Origin: Cladobotryum mycophilum
Lineage: Eukaryota > Ascomycota > Sordariomycetes > Hypocreales > Hypocreaceae
Direction of reading: 5' to 3'
Length of the DNA stretch: 64,000 bases
Assembly: GCA_036429605.1 (NCBI GenBank)
Contig: CM071590.1
Location: forward strand, 3,162,001-3,226,000
The position numbers and the translations under genes are program-made. Positions within the stretch are counted from its first letter, which is position 1. Every line of letters begins with the position of its first letter. The notes under the pieces were generated by a model. It had not been told where the DNA came from and made no database searches. It was given only the letters and a program-made list of their open reading frames with translations. Below, piece by piece: positions 34,876 through 47,243 of the stretch.

Positions 34876-37043
34876 ATGGGCCACTATCATGATGATCGCT
34901 TCAACTATTCCAACGAAGAAACTTCTCAATCAACTCTGGTGAGCAACATGGACGGGGACCGCCATACTGTTGACGAAGACCGGGAACCCTTCATCCAGCC
35001 CGCAAGCCATTCGGGCTCGTCTCCGCAGCAGCCCCGAAATGGTCGGCCCCACGCCCGATCGCTCTGGAACCTAAGTCTCTTCTTCTTCGTTGTCCTCTCT
35101 TTGATATTGCTATCATCTGTGACCCTTGGAGGTCTCCAAGTACCGTCAAGAGCATCTCCATCTACAGCCCCTGAGCATGCTGATGAGGGCCATGGCTCCG
35201 ATAGCAGTCTTGGTGACGAGAAGGAACATCACGATTCACAGCCCAACGCAGACGGGAAGGGTAGCTCAATACCAGTCATCTTCCAACACGGTGACAAAGT
35301 CCCCAACGTCCCAACATTGAGGGACGTCTCTCAGTACATCTTGGATCCATTCTGGGATGTCAATGCTTCTCCCACTACTAGAATCTATAACTGGACCATC
35401 TTGGACGGCCGTCTCAATCCCGATGGCATCTACCGCCCCATGATTCTCATTAATAACCAGTTCCCCGGTCCGCTGGTCGAGTGCAATGCCGGCGATACTA
35501 TAGTCGTCAACGTGGAAAATAGGGGCGTCAATGCTACCTCTATCCACTTCCATGGCCTGTTCCAAAACGGCACAAACGCCATGGATGGCGCCGTCGGCAT
35601 CACCCAATGCCCAATTGCCCCCAACTCAACCTTCACCTACAGGTTTCAAGTAAAAGACCAATTAGGAACGTTCTATTATCACGCCCACCACAGTTCTCAG
35701 ACATCGGATGGCTTAGTCGGACCTGTTGTGGTTCACCGCAAGGATGAAAGGACCTTACAGAAGTTGGAATATGCTTCGGATAGAGTCGTCATGGTCCAAG
35801 ATCACTACCATAATCTTACATCTGAGCTTTTAATGGAGTACCTCAAGCCAGGCATAGAGAACCGTGAGCCCGTGCCTGATAATGGGCTGATCAATGGCCG
35901 TGGGGTACGCGGTTGCGATGAATTTGCCGGATGGGAGTGTGATACTACAAATGTATCAACGCCAGTCTTTGACCTCGCCGCAGGCAAGCGTCACCGATTG
36001 CGTATCATCAACGTGGGCGCCTTTGCGGAATTTCAAATCCAGTTTGACCAACACCCATTTTATGTCACCGAGGTTGATGGTATTGATGTCCACCCTGAGC
36101 CTTTTCATCGCCTCAATATCCTCCCTGCTCAACGATACAGCATTATTCTCGAAACCAATGCCACCACTACCGATTCGTTCTGGATGAGAGCTCGCATGGT
36201 AACTCACTGCTTTGGTAGCAGAAACCCTCTACTTCAACCCGAAATGAGGAGCATCATTCGATATACGTCGCCCAACTCCAAGGCTTCCGATAAAGAACCA
36301 GATAGTCGGGAATGGCCGGATCCCATCGAGGTCATTTGTCGCGACCTAAATGTGTCTTCTCTCCATCCCGTCATCTCCATGAATCCTCCTCCCGCAGACG
36401 AATTCATAACATTACGAACTAACTTTAAGATCGGTGATTGGCGACTTGCCCGTGCCTTTTTCAACGATTCTACCTGGCACCACAACGTAACACATCCATC
36501 TCTTCACCGTTTCCTCGATGCCCCCCTGAACTCGCCTCCCCGAGCCAACCCATCGCCATCAACAGCCGTGTTTTTGAGACGGGAAAGGAGCTCGTCCTTC
36601 AGACAGAGGGCATCCGAGTCATTGACATCTCCATCAATAACTTCGACGACGGTGATCATCCATTTCACCTTCACGGACACAGCTTCTTTGTTCTCGTCAA
36701 CGGCCAGAGCGGATACCCGCCAAGCGCTGCTGACTTTCCCGCATACGCGCAGGAACACGGCCTATTAGAGAACCCTGTCCGGCGGGACACTGTTACCGTG
36801 GAAGGCTACGGGTGGGCCATCATTAGAGTGGTTCTAGACAATCCAGGGATCTGGGCGTTTCATTGCCATATTATGTGGCATGCCGAGTCAGGGATGGTGA
36901 TGCAAATGTTGGTGAGGAGTGATGTGGTCAGGACCTGGCACGTTGATCCTGGGGAGAGAGCCATGTGTCAGCTTGAGGGGGTCGAAAAGGGGGACGACCT
37001 GATGATAGCATCTGGTTTGGTCAGTTTGATAAGTAAGATTTGA
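34876..37043 (+). CDS. Membrane-anchored multicopper oxidase, laccase/ferroxidase-like (frameshifted as given)
   Basis: The gene is read as one exon of about 722 residues once one base is restored. A ~62-residue hydrophilic N-terminus precedes one membrane helix (residues ~63-85, LSLFFFVVLSLILLSSVTLG) with no cleavage site visible, so a type II anchor with an extracytoplasmic catalytic domain is likely. All copper motifs are present: IHFHGLFQNG (His ~224), YYHAHHS (His ~269 and 271), HPFHLHGHSFF near 596, and WAFHCHIMWHAESGM near 661, with Met as likely type 1 axial neighbour. The family oxidises phenols or Fe2+ with reduction of O2 to water; I cannot decide between laccase and ferroxidase. 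The frame is lost at a C6 run (36521-36526). A seventh C joins HRFLDAP to PELASPSQPIAINSRVFETG. Confidence 0.88.
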
Positions 37044-37666
37044 TGAGGGCTAGCATAGTAAACGAATTTATTGGATAAACGGAGCATGGCAAGGAAATGT
37101 TGGCTCATTCACTCAAGCCATGTATTGGTTGTTTGCGAAAAAGGTAGACCGACCTCTGTTTATATACCAACGTATACCGAGATTAATGTATAGATGAGAG
37201 ACGTTGTAATGATAGATTTAAATTATTGAAAGGATTAGTCCTGTATCAGAAAGAACGAAACGAACGAATGGGATCCATGTGATCTAGTAGATTAGCGAGC
37301 TGTATCCCCCTGTTTATCTCACAGCGAAATTTGAGGATCTCACAAGATAGATAAATACTCTCCTATGTTGCATGAAGGGATATCGAAACGTTACCATGTG
37401 TTATATCCTCACTCACAACGAGAGAAAAAAGAAAAGAAAACTATAATTCTTCCAAATGCACGTCAATAAATAAAAAACTGCGATATCGTCGCCCATCTAT
37501 TATACCCACGACCATGAAAAGAAAAGCCCATGTTTCCTACTATCCCATCAAAAAGTAATGCACCGTAATACAGCCCTTTGTCTAACTGGGTAGCAAAATA
37601 AGCTTCTTCGTTTATCCCACAAGGGGGAAAGGTCTAGTTGTCTCTTCTTTCTGCAATCTCTCCCAA

Positions 37667-37704
<38 letters not shown>

Positions 37705-38293
37705 CTCCCTCTCAGTATCGTCTATCGACATCTCTCGCCCCGACCAAGAAAGGATATATCCATTGTTCAAAGATGAATGTGTGGGATCTTCCTGGTCTCT
37801 CAAGCTTCCTTCTCTACTATGTATATTTATATCTCCATTATCGCCGTTGATCTAGCGATGAAGAGGAATAATACAACACGATTGAACGGGTTCATCGTGA
37901 ATGACAAAAAATATAGAACGCCGTGGCCATTATAATGCGAAGTATAGGGGTTAAGAAGATCCATGAAGATGCCTATCCCCATCCCCAACCATTCCCTTTC
38001 CGATACCAAACGCCAAAGAAAGCAGTGAAGGAAAGAGTGAAAATAAAAACTTTTGGTAAAGCCCCGCCATGCTTTTCCCGAGTGATGCATCAAAGACAAA
38101 GAAGATGTGAATTTAACAACGCTTCATCTCCGCGGGAGATCCGTGGACTTCAATACCATATGCCAGGTGATGCTGGCTGACCAACGCCGGAAAGGGGTAA
38201 AAAGTCATGTAGTAAAAAGAAAAGCCCCAGCAAGGGGACAAAGAGACTATATGAGCCTCAGAGGAGGTCTGATATAACGTATATCAAAGTCGC
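37044..38293. other. Convergent intergenic region with CT microsatellite
   Basis: The 3' flanks of the oxidase and of the zinc-cluster gene. It includes a CT repeat at about 37670-37702. No gene is supported. Confidence 0.6.
37670..37702. repeat. CT dinucleotide microsatellite
   Basis: Roughly sixteen uninterrupted CT units in noncoding DNA. Confidence 0.9.
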
Positions 38294-41200
38294 TTATATT
38301 CTCCTGACAACATTAACGCCGGGGTTGACAAATGCTCTTGATGCAATATCGCTGAATCGACGAACGACGTTGGTCGTTCCCCCAGTGACCTGGGACTCGT
38401 CCATGATAAATTTGGAAGCAACAGCCAGCCTGTTTTTGGGGTCCGTCTCATCCAAATGCTGAGGGATTGAGTTTCCGTATCCAGGCTCAAAGTGGGGTGC
38501 CAACTCCCGCACCACCGCGATCGAATAGAGCACATCGCGATTCTCTCGACCGTCAAGAAGATGACGCATTCGGTTCAACGCCTCATCCCGCTTCTTAACA
38601 TTCATCGGTGCGCTGGGATTGTCTTGTTTGCGAACAAACTCGGCCAGACTATGCCAAAAGTCAAACTGACGCATACGATGGTGGTCGTTGTCATCCACGG
38701 GAGGAGAAAGCGGGTTTGTTGTAAGGTAGTCTCCACATAGCAAAACTTCGACGACCTGCAGACGGTTCCTCGCCTCGGTAGCATCGTTCTCGGGAGGTAA
38801 GGTAAGCCGCATAGCATTTGTCCGTTCGGATATCTGGTAGGCGGTGCAAGCCAATTCCCACACAATTCTTGTTTCCAGCACACCTGAGACGGCTATTTGG
38901 GTGTGGTCGTTGGCCTTGACGCCCTCTAGGATCTTAAGGAAAGTCGCCATGTGCTCGATAAGGTTGGCGTCCTTGGGAAAAGTCATCTTGCCATTTTCGG
39001 TGAAGTAATACCAGCTCGTCTCAAAGAAGGCGCTAAGTCCTCCGGCATACATTTCGTGGTAAACCTTTGTAATCTCATGGAAAGTCTCTTCGGTATGGCT
39101 GATTTGCTGGGCCGGGGCCGGTGCGCCTAACAGGTCGATAATTTCGCTAATCTTCATTTTGGTGGTGGCTGGCGGAGGAAGCTATGTGAGTGGAAAGTTC
39201 TGGAAGTCACAAGATCACGGAGAAAAAGGGCACGCCACCTCTTGGATAATCACTGTCGAGGACCTGTCCAGGTTTATGGTCCAGATGTCTCGCTTCGGCA
39301 GAGACTGAAGTAGCCGGGAGTTGTCGGATTGCGGGGTCAGCGTTTGATACAGAATAGTCGTAATTGGACTCGGCCTTCGGAGCGAGCGCTGGGGCAGCTG
39401 TGGTGGGGAGAGGCGGGTTGTAGCTGGCGGAGGTGCTGGGCGCAATCGAGTTCAATGTTGGAGATGGAGCCGTCGTGGGCGCATAAACACCAGGAAGCAT
39501 AGACGGTTGGGTGCCGTACGAGTTGCCGAGTCTCGGTCCTGTTGTTGCTTGACCAACCGCAGGGTTTTGATACACAGACGCCGCGACAGCCGGCGGTGTT
39601 GCCGACGGCAAGCTACCTGGCGCTGGTTGGATATTATTGCCAGACTGGGTACCCGCTTGTTGTCTGAAAATTGGATCGTATCCCAAGCACTCGCGTTTCG
39701 ATTTCCTGCAGTTGTTACAGGTCGGATGGGTCTCGTCACACTGCGAGGAGGGTGGGTTAATAATGGACGAGGCTCTCTGAAAGCGGGGGGATGAAGAAAA
39801 GAGACGGGACAACAGGGTGAAGGAAATGTTCTCCCCCAGCAGAAAAACAAAAACAAAACAAAAAAAGTTGGATGGCGCAGAAATCAAGAAGCCAAGACGG
39901 AGTCAATAGCGGTGAGGCCAAATGGCGGGTAACGCGCTTTCGTGGTGTTGATTGCGTTTGGGAGTGGGTAGCAAACAAAAGCGAGGGCGCCTCTTTTTTG
40001 CTGGTGTGTTGCGTATGTGGGTTGAAATGAAGCGTCCCGCCTGAGCGCAAGTTGCAGTTGCTATTGCAGCTATTGCATAGAGCAGCTACTAGGTAGATAG
40101 TAACCGTCGCCAGGCTGACAAGACTCCATCGAACCAGAAACACGCCCACTCCCGTAAGCTTCATCTCGTCCACCCAGTCGCATGACCGGCCTCTGCAACA
40201 AAATAATAATAAAAATAAAAATAAAAATAACAGTGGCAAGTTTCGGAGAAAGTGACTTTACATATGTAGTAGTAAATCATTGCGCACCTTAATTCGTCGT
40301 TTTCGGCATGTCAGACAACCGGTCTTGGTACGGCGTTTAATCTCCTACAACAACAGCAGATCATTAATACAAATCCAGCAAAATAGACAAATTCCAAGAG
40401 CGCATCTGCCATTGATCCCAATTGGGCCAACCCAGCAGCTCTGGGTTTCCTTTTTTCAACATACCTTCTTTGGCCCTCGATGGTTAGCCAGACGAGGGTC
40501 ATGGGGTAAGGGATACCGAGCCAAGGCGTCTTGAGTAATGGTGTAGTTGGAAGGTAAGGGCATTGCGTGGCTAGAGTAATACTGAGGCGCTGCCGAAACT
40601 GCAGCAAGCGGCATGCTCATACTCATAGACATGGTGTGGTGAGGCAAAGGCGAAGCCACGGGCGATGGTCCCTGCTGTGATATCGCATCAATTGTCCGCA
40701 TGCTTGGTAATGGCATCTGTGTGCCGCCTACTGGACTGACGCGATAAGGGTCGGCAGCTGGAGCGGCAGAGGTGACGGCGGGATAGGAAGCATATTGTGT
40801 CGTTGGCAACGTAGTAGCGGGAGCTGGATATACGGGTGAAGAGCCGGATGATGAGCTGGTAGGATAGCCTGTTGACAGGCTGTGGTGATGGTGATGATGC
40901 TGGTGGTGGGCCGTAGGGCCAGGCCGGTGGTTGGACATGTCGGATTCGGATTCGGGTTCAGGCTTAGGTTTAGGACCAAGAGCCCGACTATCGCCGTTGA
41001 GCTGAGGAGATCGGTGCAGCTTCTTGTCCTCTTGTGGTTGTTGCTGTTGTGGTTGCTGTTGCTCCTTGGACTCGTCCTGCGATTGTGACGGCGGTTTCTG
41101 CGCAGGTTCGATAGCGACAGTTGGAGTCGTCGAGTCGGAGGTGGAGGAGGTGGACACAGCTGCCTCGAGCTTGGGAACATGAGAAGAAGCGGATTGAGGA

Positions 41201-41295
41201 GCAGCAATGTTGGAGACAACGGCGACGGCGACGGCGACGGCAGCAACAGTAGCAGCTTCGTCGTCGTCGTGATCAGTTGGGCCGCTTGGTGCCAT
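38294..41295 (-). CDS. Zn(II)2Cys6 transcription factor
   Basis: Exons are 41295-40465, 40344-40288, 39740 to about 39234, and 39181-38294. The protein is about 750-760 residues. Exon 1 encodes a low-complexity region with poly-Ala/Val, poly-Gln and poly-His tracts. The 57-nt exon 2 and the start of exon 3 together form the zinc cluster: TGCLTCRKRRIK then CDETHPTCNNCRKSKREC, that is CX2CX6CX6CX2CX6C. Exon 3 continues as a Pro/Thr/Ser-rich linker. Exon 4 starts before MKISEIIDLLG and is a 295-residue helical region typical of the C-terminus of this fungal regulator group. The third donor is uncertain: GTGCCC at 39233 or GTCCTC at 39263 both keep frame. The target genes are unknown. The neighbouring oxidase is a possible but untested target. 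Confidence 0.85.
39741..40287 (-). other. 547-nt intron splitting the zinc-cluster coding sequence
   Basis: Donor GTGCGC follows RKRRIK and acceptor CGCAG precedes CDETHPTC. The length is about eight times that of most other introns in the window. It contains A- and T-rich tracts (an AATAAAAATAAA-type repeat near 40200-40230) and no supported gene. Confidence 0.8.
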
Positions 41296-44200
41296 TTTCT
41301 CGGTCTGTGTTTTTAATTAGAAAAATATATGGAGCCTTCGAGATGACATGGATGTCAATCAACCGCGACAAGGGGACGCGACCCCGGCTCAAGAAATAGT
41401 AGAGCAAAAGAGGGAGTGAGGAGAGGAGGGTGGTGCTATGGTGCTGGTGCTGGTGCTGGTGGTGTTGTGCAGAAGCTCAAGTGTGCAAAAAATATAATGT
41501 ATGGAAGAAGTACCATAGGTATCTCTGGTTGGCACAGTTTCCAAGGTTCAAGGTTGGCTCGGATAAGCTCCCGCTGGAAAAGATACAAAGAAGACATAGA
41601 ATCGGCCTAAAATGAAAATGAATCTTGGTCGCGGTAGATTCGTTAGCGGATGGTTGGCCATATCAGGCTAGCCGGTAGGCGCTGCAGACGGTTCAGTTCA
41701 GTGCTAAATGGCAGCTGGAACAAGTCGTGAGGCGGTATTCTGGCAAATACTGACCATACAAAGGGTACTTTACAGTTGCTTCCCGGGGGGACGCCAGCTT
41801 AGGCTAGTGCTAAGTGGTACCCCAGCAAAGCAGTGCAGATGCACGCTAAGGAGCCGAAGCGACAGCCTACAGGGAGGTGCTGGGAACAAGTACTCCGTAC
41901 ATGGTTTGTACCTTTGCAAAACTTAAGATGATGGATGCACGGCGAGACGCTTTGCGGGCGCGACCTTTGCCGCTGGGCTGATGGGATGGAGATGAATGCT
42001 TGTTCGTGGCTGGACGGCAGCCACCCCAGGCCATAGGATGAACGAGGACCCTCCGGTCTGGGTGCCGCGGTCCAATCGACGTTTGGCATCAATCAATTTG
42101 GCACGAAGAAATGCCAGACAAGGTCATGGGGGAAGGGGGGTACCTTTTGTTCTGAACAAAAAGACCCAGTATTCAAGTAAGGGCCTCCTCGGTTCTAGAC
42201 ATTGTTAAGTGGGTTCCCGTCCCGATGAACCATCGGTTATGTACAATCCTCCTGGGTAGGTGGTAATGCTGACGGCGGCGCGTGGACGTGATTTGAATGT
42301 ATGTACAAGTAAGGACTATACGGAGTACGGTGGGGGGACTCTTTTGTAGCGTTGGCCTGCCTCCAGTTTTCTGTTTCTTTTTCTTTTTTCCTTTCTTTTT
42401 CCTTTTCTTTTTTTTTTTTTTTACAATTTAAAACTCGCCTGCATTGTCGTGCGTTTACCCACAGTCTGGAGACGAGACGAGAGCGTGTTTTACTTGTAGC
42501 AGGCTTTGGAAATGATGAAAAGCCCTATCTCGGTGGGTTTAGTGTCGATATCGCTAGATGCAGATTGCCGAGTGTGTGAATTACCCCGAGTCAATAAAAA
42601 AAATGATTGATTCAACACCAACTTACCTTCAATACGGAGCACCCACCTACTTACCTTGGTAGTATTGGTAGTAGTAGTGGTAAGAAATGGTTGGCGAGCT
42701 ACCTCCCTCCTACCTTTTGGTGTGTCTGTTGGACTAACGGTTCTATGGCTTCTTCCATGGCAGTTCTTCCTCGCCTATAATTCCGGCTAGGCGGCAGACG
42801 CACATGGGGCGAGACTAGCGTTAAACTGGGGTTCAGATTTATCTAGTCTCGTAGGCTGTAGCCATGTTTCTGCCTGCCTACTAGTACTTGTAGTAGTAGC
42901 CATGCCTTGAACAGTTATTATATGTTAACACGGTATAGTGTATGTTCGTACGGCAGTTGATCAGAGAGTTTTTCTTTTTTCTTCTTTTTTTCTTTTTTTC
43001 TTTTCTTCTCTCGTCTCCTTTCTTTCGCATTCATTCAAGGGGAGAGACAGAGAGAATTGTTGAGTCAATAGTTTGCTTTATTCCGACGAAAGGAGGGGGA
43101 GGCTACCCAAAGAACGGCAACTACAGGTGTCATCTGTCTCTCTCTCTTTCTCTTTCAAGACTCGCAAGGGTCGGTCGGTCGGTTACGCCCACAGTCCAAC
43201 GTCTTCAACAGCCCGCGATCCTGCATAATCGTTAAAACACGGCAAATACCGATGTGCACGCGAGAGACATATGAGCCGCCTTGGTAAATTACAGGTAAAA
43301 GAGGACCCAAAGATAAGAAGAAGAAGGAAAAAGAAAAGAAACGGTACAGGTGTACATACCTACCTCTTGTACTTACCCACAGTACAAGTATGTCAATCTA
43401 ATGGTAAAGCTCTACATGGATAGCGCATATTGAAGGATGGTTGAGCGAAACATATTCCAGACTCTCTGCTCCTCCCAGATCCCACCTTCTTACATCAGAT
43501 GCAGATGAGTTGGATGCTAGAGATTTTCTGCTTCGATGGATCGGTTCCCTAGTTCGTATCAGGGCCCAATTGACAGAGTCGTTGATGACTACATGTGATA
43601 GTTGAAAAACCATGTCAGTGCCTACCCTGCTGCCTGCCTTGCCCCTACCATGCATGTCTGTCTACCCTCCCATATTACCACCTAGACATGAATACAAAAA
43701 AAAAAAACCTTTTATGTTGCAGGTGGATGAATAAAGTAGAAAACGTTGGAAATTTCTAAAAATGGCAAAAATAAAATTACCTACCGGGCAGGTATGCGTT
43801 TACTAGTGGATGAGGATATTTGAAAAGAAACAATGAAAGTCAAGAGCGATAGATAATAATAATGAGGAAGTTTAGAGATTGGTAGGTCTTTCCGTCTACC
43901 GACCCGCCAGCAATGCAATTTTTTTCTATGTATTTTTCTCCCCTCCCTTCCCACTTACCCTTTCCTGTGAGCGCGCACGAACGCACTTCCAGCTGAGCGC
44001 AAACACGCGACAGCCAAGGCGGACGGGAATCTTGCAAGAGTGGTGCCTGTCATCAGTCAACCATCAGACTGTGGCTTCAAAGTTCCAGGCATACAGAGAT
44101 AATTTCCTTAGCGGCTCGTTCTCACTCTCTGCCTGCCGCGAATGTGTCATGCACAACACACCTCCTCCTCCTCCTCCTCCTCCTCCTCCTCACCGGAAGC

Positions 44201-47200
44201 CCCAAGATATACGATACATCTCACTCACCCACCCACTCACCCAACCACCGATGCAGGAGCATGCATTCATTCATTCATTTGTTCGTTCGTTCAACCATTT
44301 AATCAATACGGACCATTTACGGAGAATCTTGGCCCCTTCTCTCCGATATGCAATGCTTGTTGCGATGCATCAATCATCTTGGTGTGATCATCACCAGTTG
44401 GAACCTTTTTAAACTTGCAGGCGCATGCACAAAAAGAAGCTTCGCATCGCCCCATTTATGCATAGCTAAGAAGCGGAGACATGACAATATTGGGTCGCAT
44501 TACTCTTACTTCTTGTTGTACATACGAGTAGTCGATGCAAGGGTTGGACTCGGATTGCCGTTCGAGGCATACACCCATGTGGCAGCAGAGCACAAATGCT
44601 TGCTTGCGTGCTTGGCGCACCTGTTACGGAGAAGAATCGGAGTCGACTGTAACATTGCTGACTGGACGATACAAGTTCGAATTATCGAATTCTTAGAATC
44701 ACCATCTCGACCGCACGAGTCGCATTCCACCCAAATATTCATGTCGCTGTGGACCATTTGTCTCGTGGCTGTTATGGCGGCCACTCTTGTGTGTCCGCTA
44801 ACAATGCAGACTGAAGCCAACAGAATGCCAGCCTTACCCGATACCACAATTCCGCCATGGTTAGGCGATTCATGACGAGCCCAGCCATTCCCACTCGCAA
44901 CCATTCATTGCCCCCGCATTTGTGTACATGCATTGGCAAGATCTCGATTCTAAACGCCATCGTACATTTCCTTGCGCTGAAATGAGCTTGCAGAAACGAT
45001 AGCTTTACACCGCAACTGACGACATGATGGTGATGGCGGCTAGATATCTTACGCTGAAAACCATCATAGTCCAACTTTATCATGCACCCTGCATACTCTA
45101 ATGACTATGACCTAATGACAGAGGCACCAACCTGTCCAATCATCATCATCATCATCAACACCCTTTACCATACGCCCTTTGTGAAGAATGAATTTTACGC
45201 GACCCTACTTTGTCAAACTCTCCACGGAACGCGAGTCAATCCTTTAGAGATTGGACAAGACTTGCATACTATTCCATCGACTAGCCGCATTAGATGTTCA
45301 TGGATGCTGACACTGGTGGTGTCAAACGAAACCATTAAGCTTCCGGAATTTTCTTTGCATCCACCAAGCCAAAGAATGGCGAATGTACACAAGACAACCG
45401 ACTACTTCAACTACCGATGGCGCATTGATTGGATCTCAGTTCAAGTGGAATCGAAATCGTCGGCATTTGATCTACGACCGGTCTTGAGCCCTGATTCTTC
45501 AACAGCCTTTTATTCCCATTTGTTAGCCAAAGCTTCCCTCCCCCCAATTCTCCTCACAAGTATGATTGGTAACAAGGTTGCATCTAAAACGAGCTCGATA
45601 AAGTTTCTAGAATACGAATTACTGATCTGGAGCGTACGTTGACGTTGTACCGCTTCAAGCGTGCAATTCATCCCATCTGCCCTCTTGGTTTGAATTGAAC
45701 TAAAGGTGTGGCCCCCAAAACTACCCTGCTTCAGAAACCCTTACGTAAGTGTAAACTGCGTATTTTCTTCCACACTCTAATTACTTGTGGTAATGCAAAG
45801 ACGCGAGAATCTACAAACGAATCGGATACCGCCGCGGAGTATGAGCCGTAAGCCAATGAGCTTGCCATAACTGGGTATCTGCACCATGATTCGCCATCTG
45901 AGGATATTCATGGATATGCATGGCCGCCACCTCTCCTTGATCCCCTTAATCATCAGCAGCCCCTTAACACACCAAAAAATGTTCAATAAGGAGCGAGCAG
46001 CACCTAGTTGATGCCCCTACGGAATACTCCGTGGATCAACAGCATCGCAAATGGGGATCCACCCACCGTTTGTCTCTCGGATACTCTGCCAAGCGTTCTC
46101 CCTTCTCTCCTTCTCGCCCAGACCACATGCAGGGATCCCGCCTTTCCGCACACGCGGTAGGCAAGCAGAAGCTATTCACCCCTGGTTGGCCCCACCCCTC
46201 CTCTTGATATGCCATCAAGTTCGATTTTGTTAAGAAATCAGCTGCATTTAAGCATATCCAACGCCTATGGTGACACTGTGTTGTTTAATTCTCTTACTTG
46301 TACTTGTACCTGTAGTGGTGTTTCGATATGTCCTTCTGAGACATCTCTACCTGGAACACATGTCGTTTTGATGCGCGGTTGATCTTTATGCCATTGCCAT
46401 TCACAAACACCGCCAATCTCATACAGCACGACTCATGAAGATCGACAGTCAGTTCCTTCACTGTCTTCTCTCCGAGTCTCCACCATCCGCCAGTCAACCC
46501 TTGACATGTTCTCTCCCGCACCTTGTCGCCCAGGGGTTAGTGTGGCGCTCGCACGACTTCTAGTCTGACATCTACTAAATCTCCAGCATACACCGCTGCC
46601 CTTCCTTCGGCAGTCTGTTCGCCGTTGCTTCTGTCTGCTTACTCGACCCTATTCCATATCCTGGCATTCGTCCCTCCCCCACGTGGTCGTGATTTTCCCG
46701 TATCGACTCGCTGCCAACATTCCGCATCGGAGATTTTGCAAACCAACAGTATAGGCCTGTAGGGTGGCTTCATACCCCTAGTGGACTTGATATCTGGGCA
46801 AGCCACTGCCTTCTAAAAATATTCTCTGATATACGTCCTCAATCTCTAGGATAAAGTAAAAGGAATGCAGCCCTTTGAAGCCTAGCTCCACAGCATCATA
46901 CAGAACGGCCTTGCTGATTTGTTGCTATGAACCCTTGATGTTTTGATAAGGAGAGCCGAGGGAAGAAGGTAGTTTTCTCAGAGGACTGACTCGTTTAGAG
47001 AACATCTTAGCAAATCCACCATGTTCTCTAGGCTTCTTTCAACGATCAACAACCACGGTCTCTAGCCGGGCTCATATTCGGATTGGGATATCTTTATCGA
47101 ATTTATCATTAATGTAGTCACTCCATCTCATAAACCACCCTCGGCAGTTCAGTCGGTGCTTCGCTGACTGCGGACATATCTGTGTCCATCTCTTGCGGCA

Positions 47201-47243
47201 GAATCTTGGCCTCTGAAAGTTCAGCTAGGTTTCTGCTCTTCCC
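41296..47243. other. 6-kb gene-poor region
   Basis: No gene is supported. The first 1-2 kb should be the promoter and leader of the zinc-cluster gene. It contains GTACTCCGTAC motifs (41890, 42319), T-rich tracts near 42370-42420 and 42950-43010, and a CTC microsatellite at 44161-44191. Two open frames with ATG are noted but not called: 45082-45642 (+, 186 residues, no domain) and 44740-44874 (+, 44 residues with a hydrophobic start). Confidence 0.55.
44161..44191. repeat. CCT trinucleotide microsatellite
   Basis: About ten CTC/CCT units in the gene-poor region; they translate to poly-Pro or poly-Ser in overlapping frames. Confidence 0.9.

Noticed and set aside
3521..36526. Programmed frameshifting at the C/G runs
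   Set aside because: The five genes are unrelated, no family is known to use it, and the direction and target length are explained more simply by homopolymer under-calling.
44740..44874. 44-codon frame with a signal-peptide-like start
   Set aside because: It is too short to distinguish from chance without expression data, and the mature part would be about 20 residues.
45082..45642. 186-codon frame with ATG in the gene-poor region
   Set aside because: It has no domain, no clear codon bias and an Ile run from an ATC repeat. It could be chance or a heavily decayed gene.
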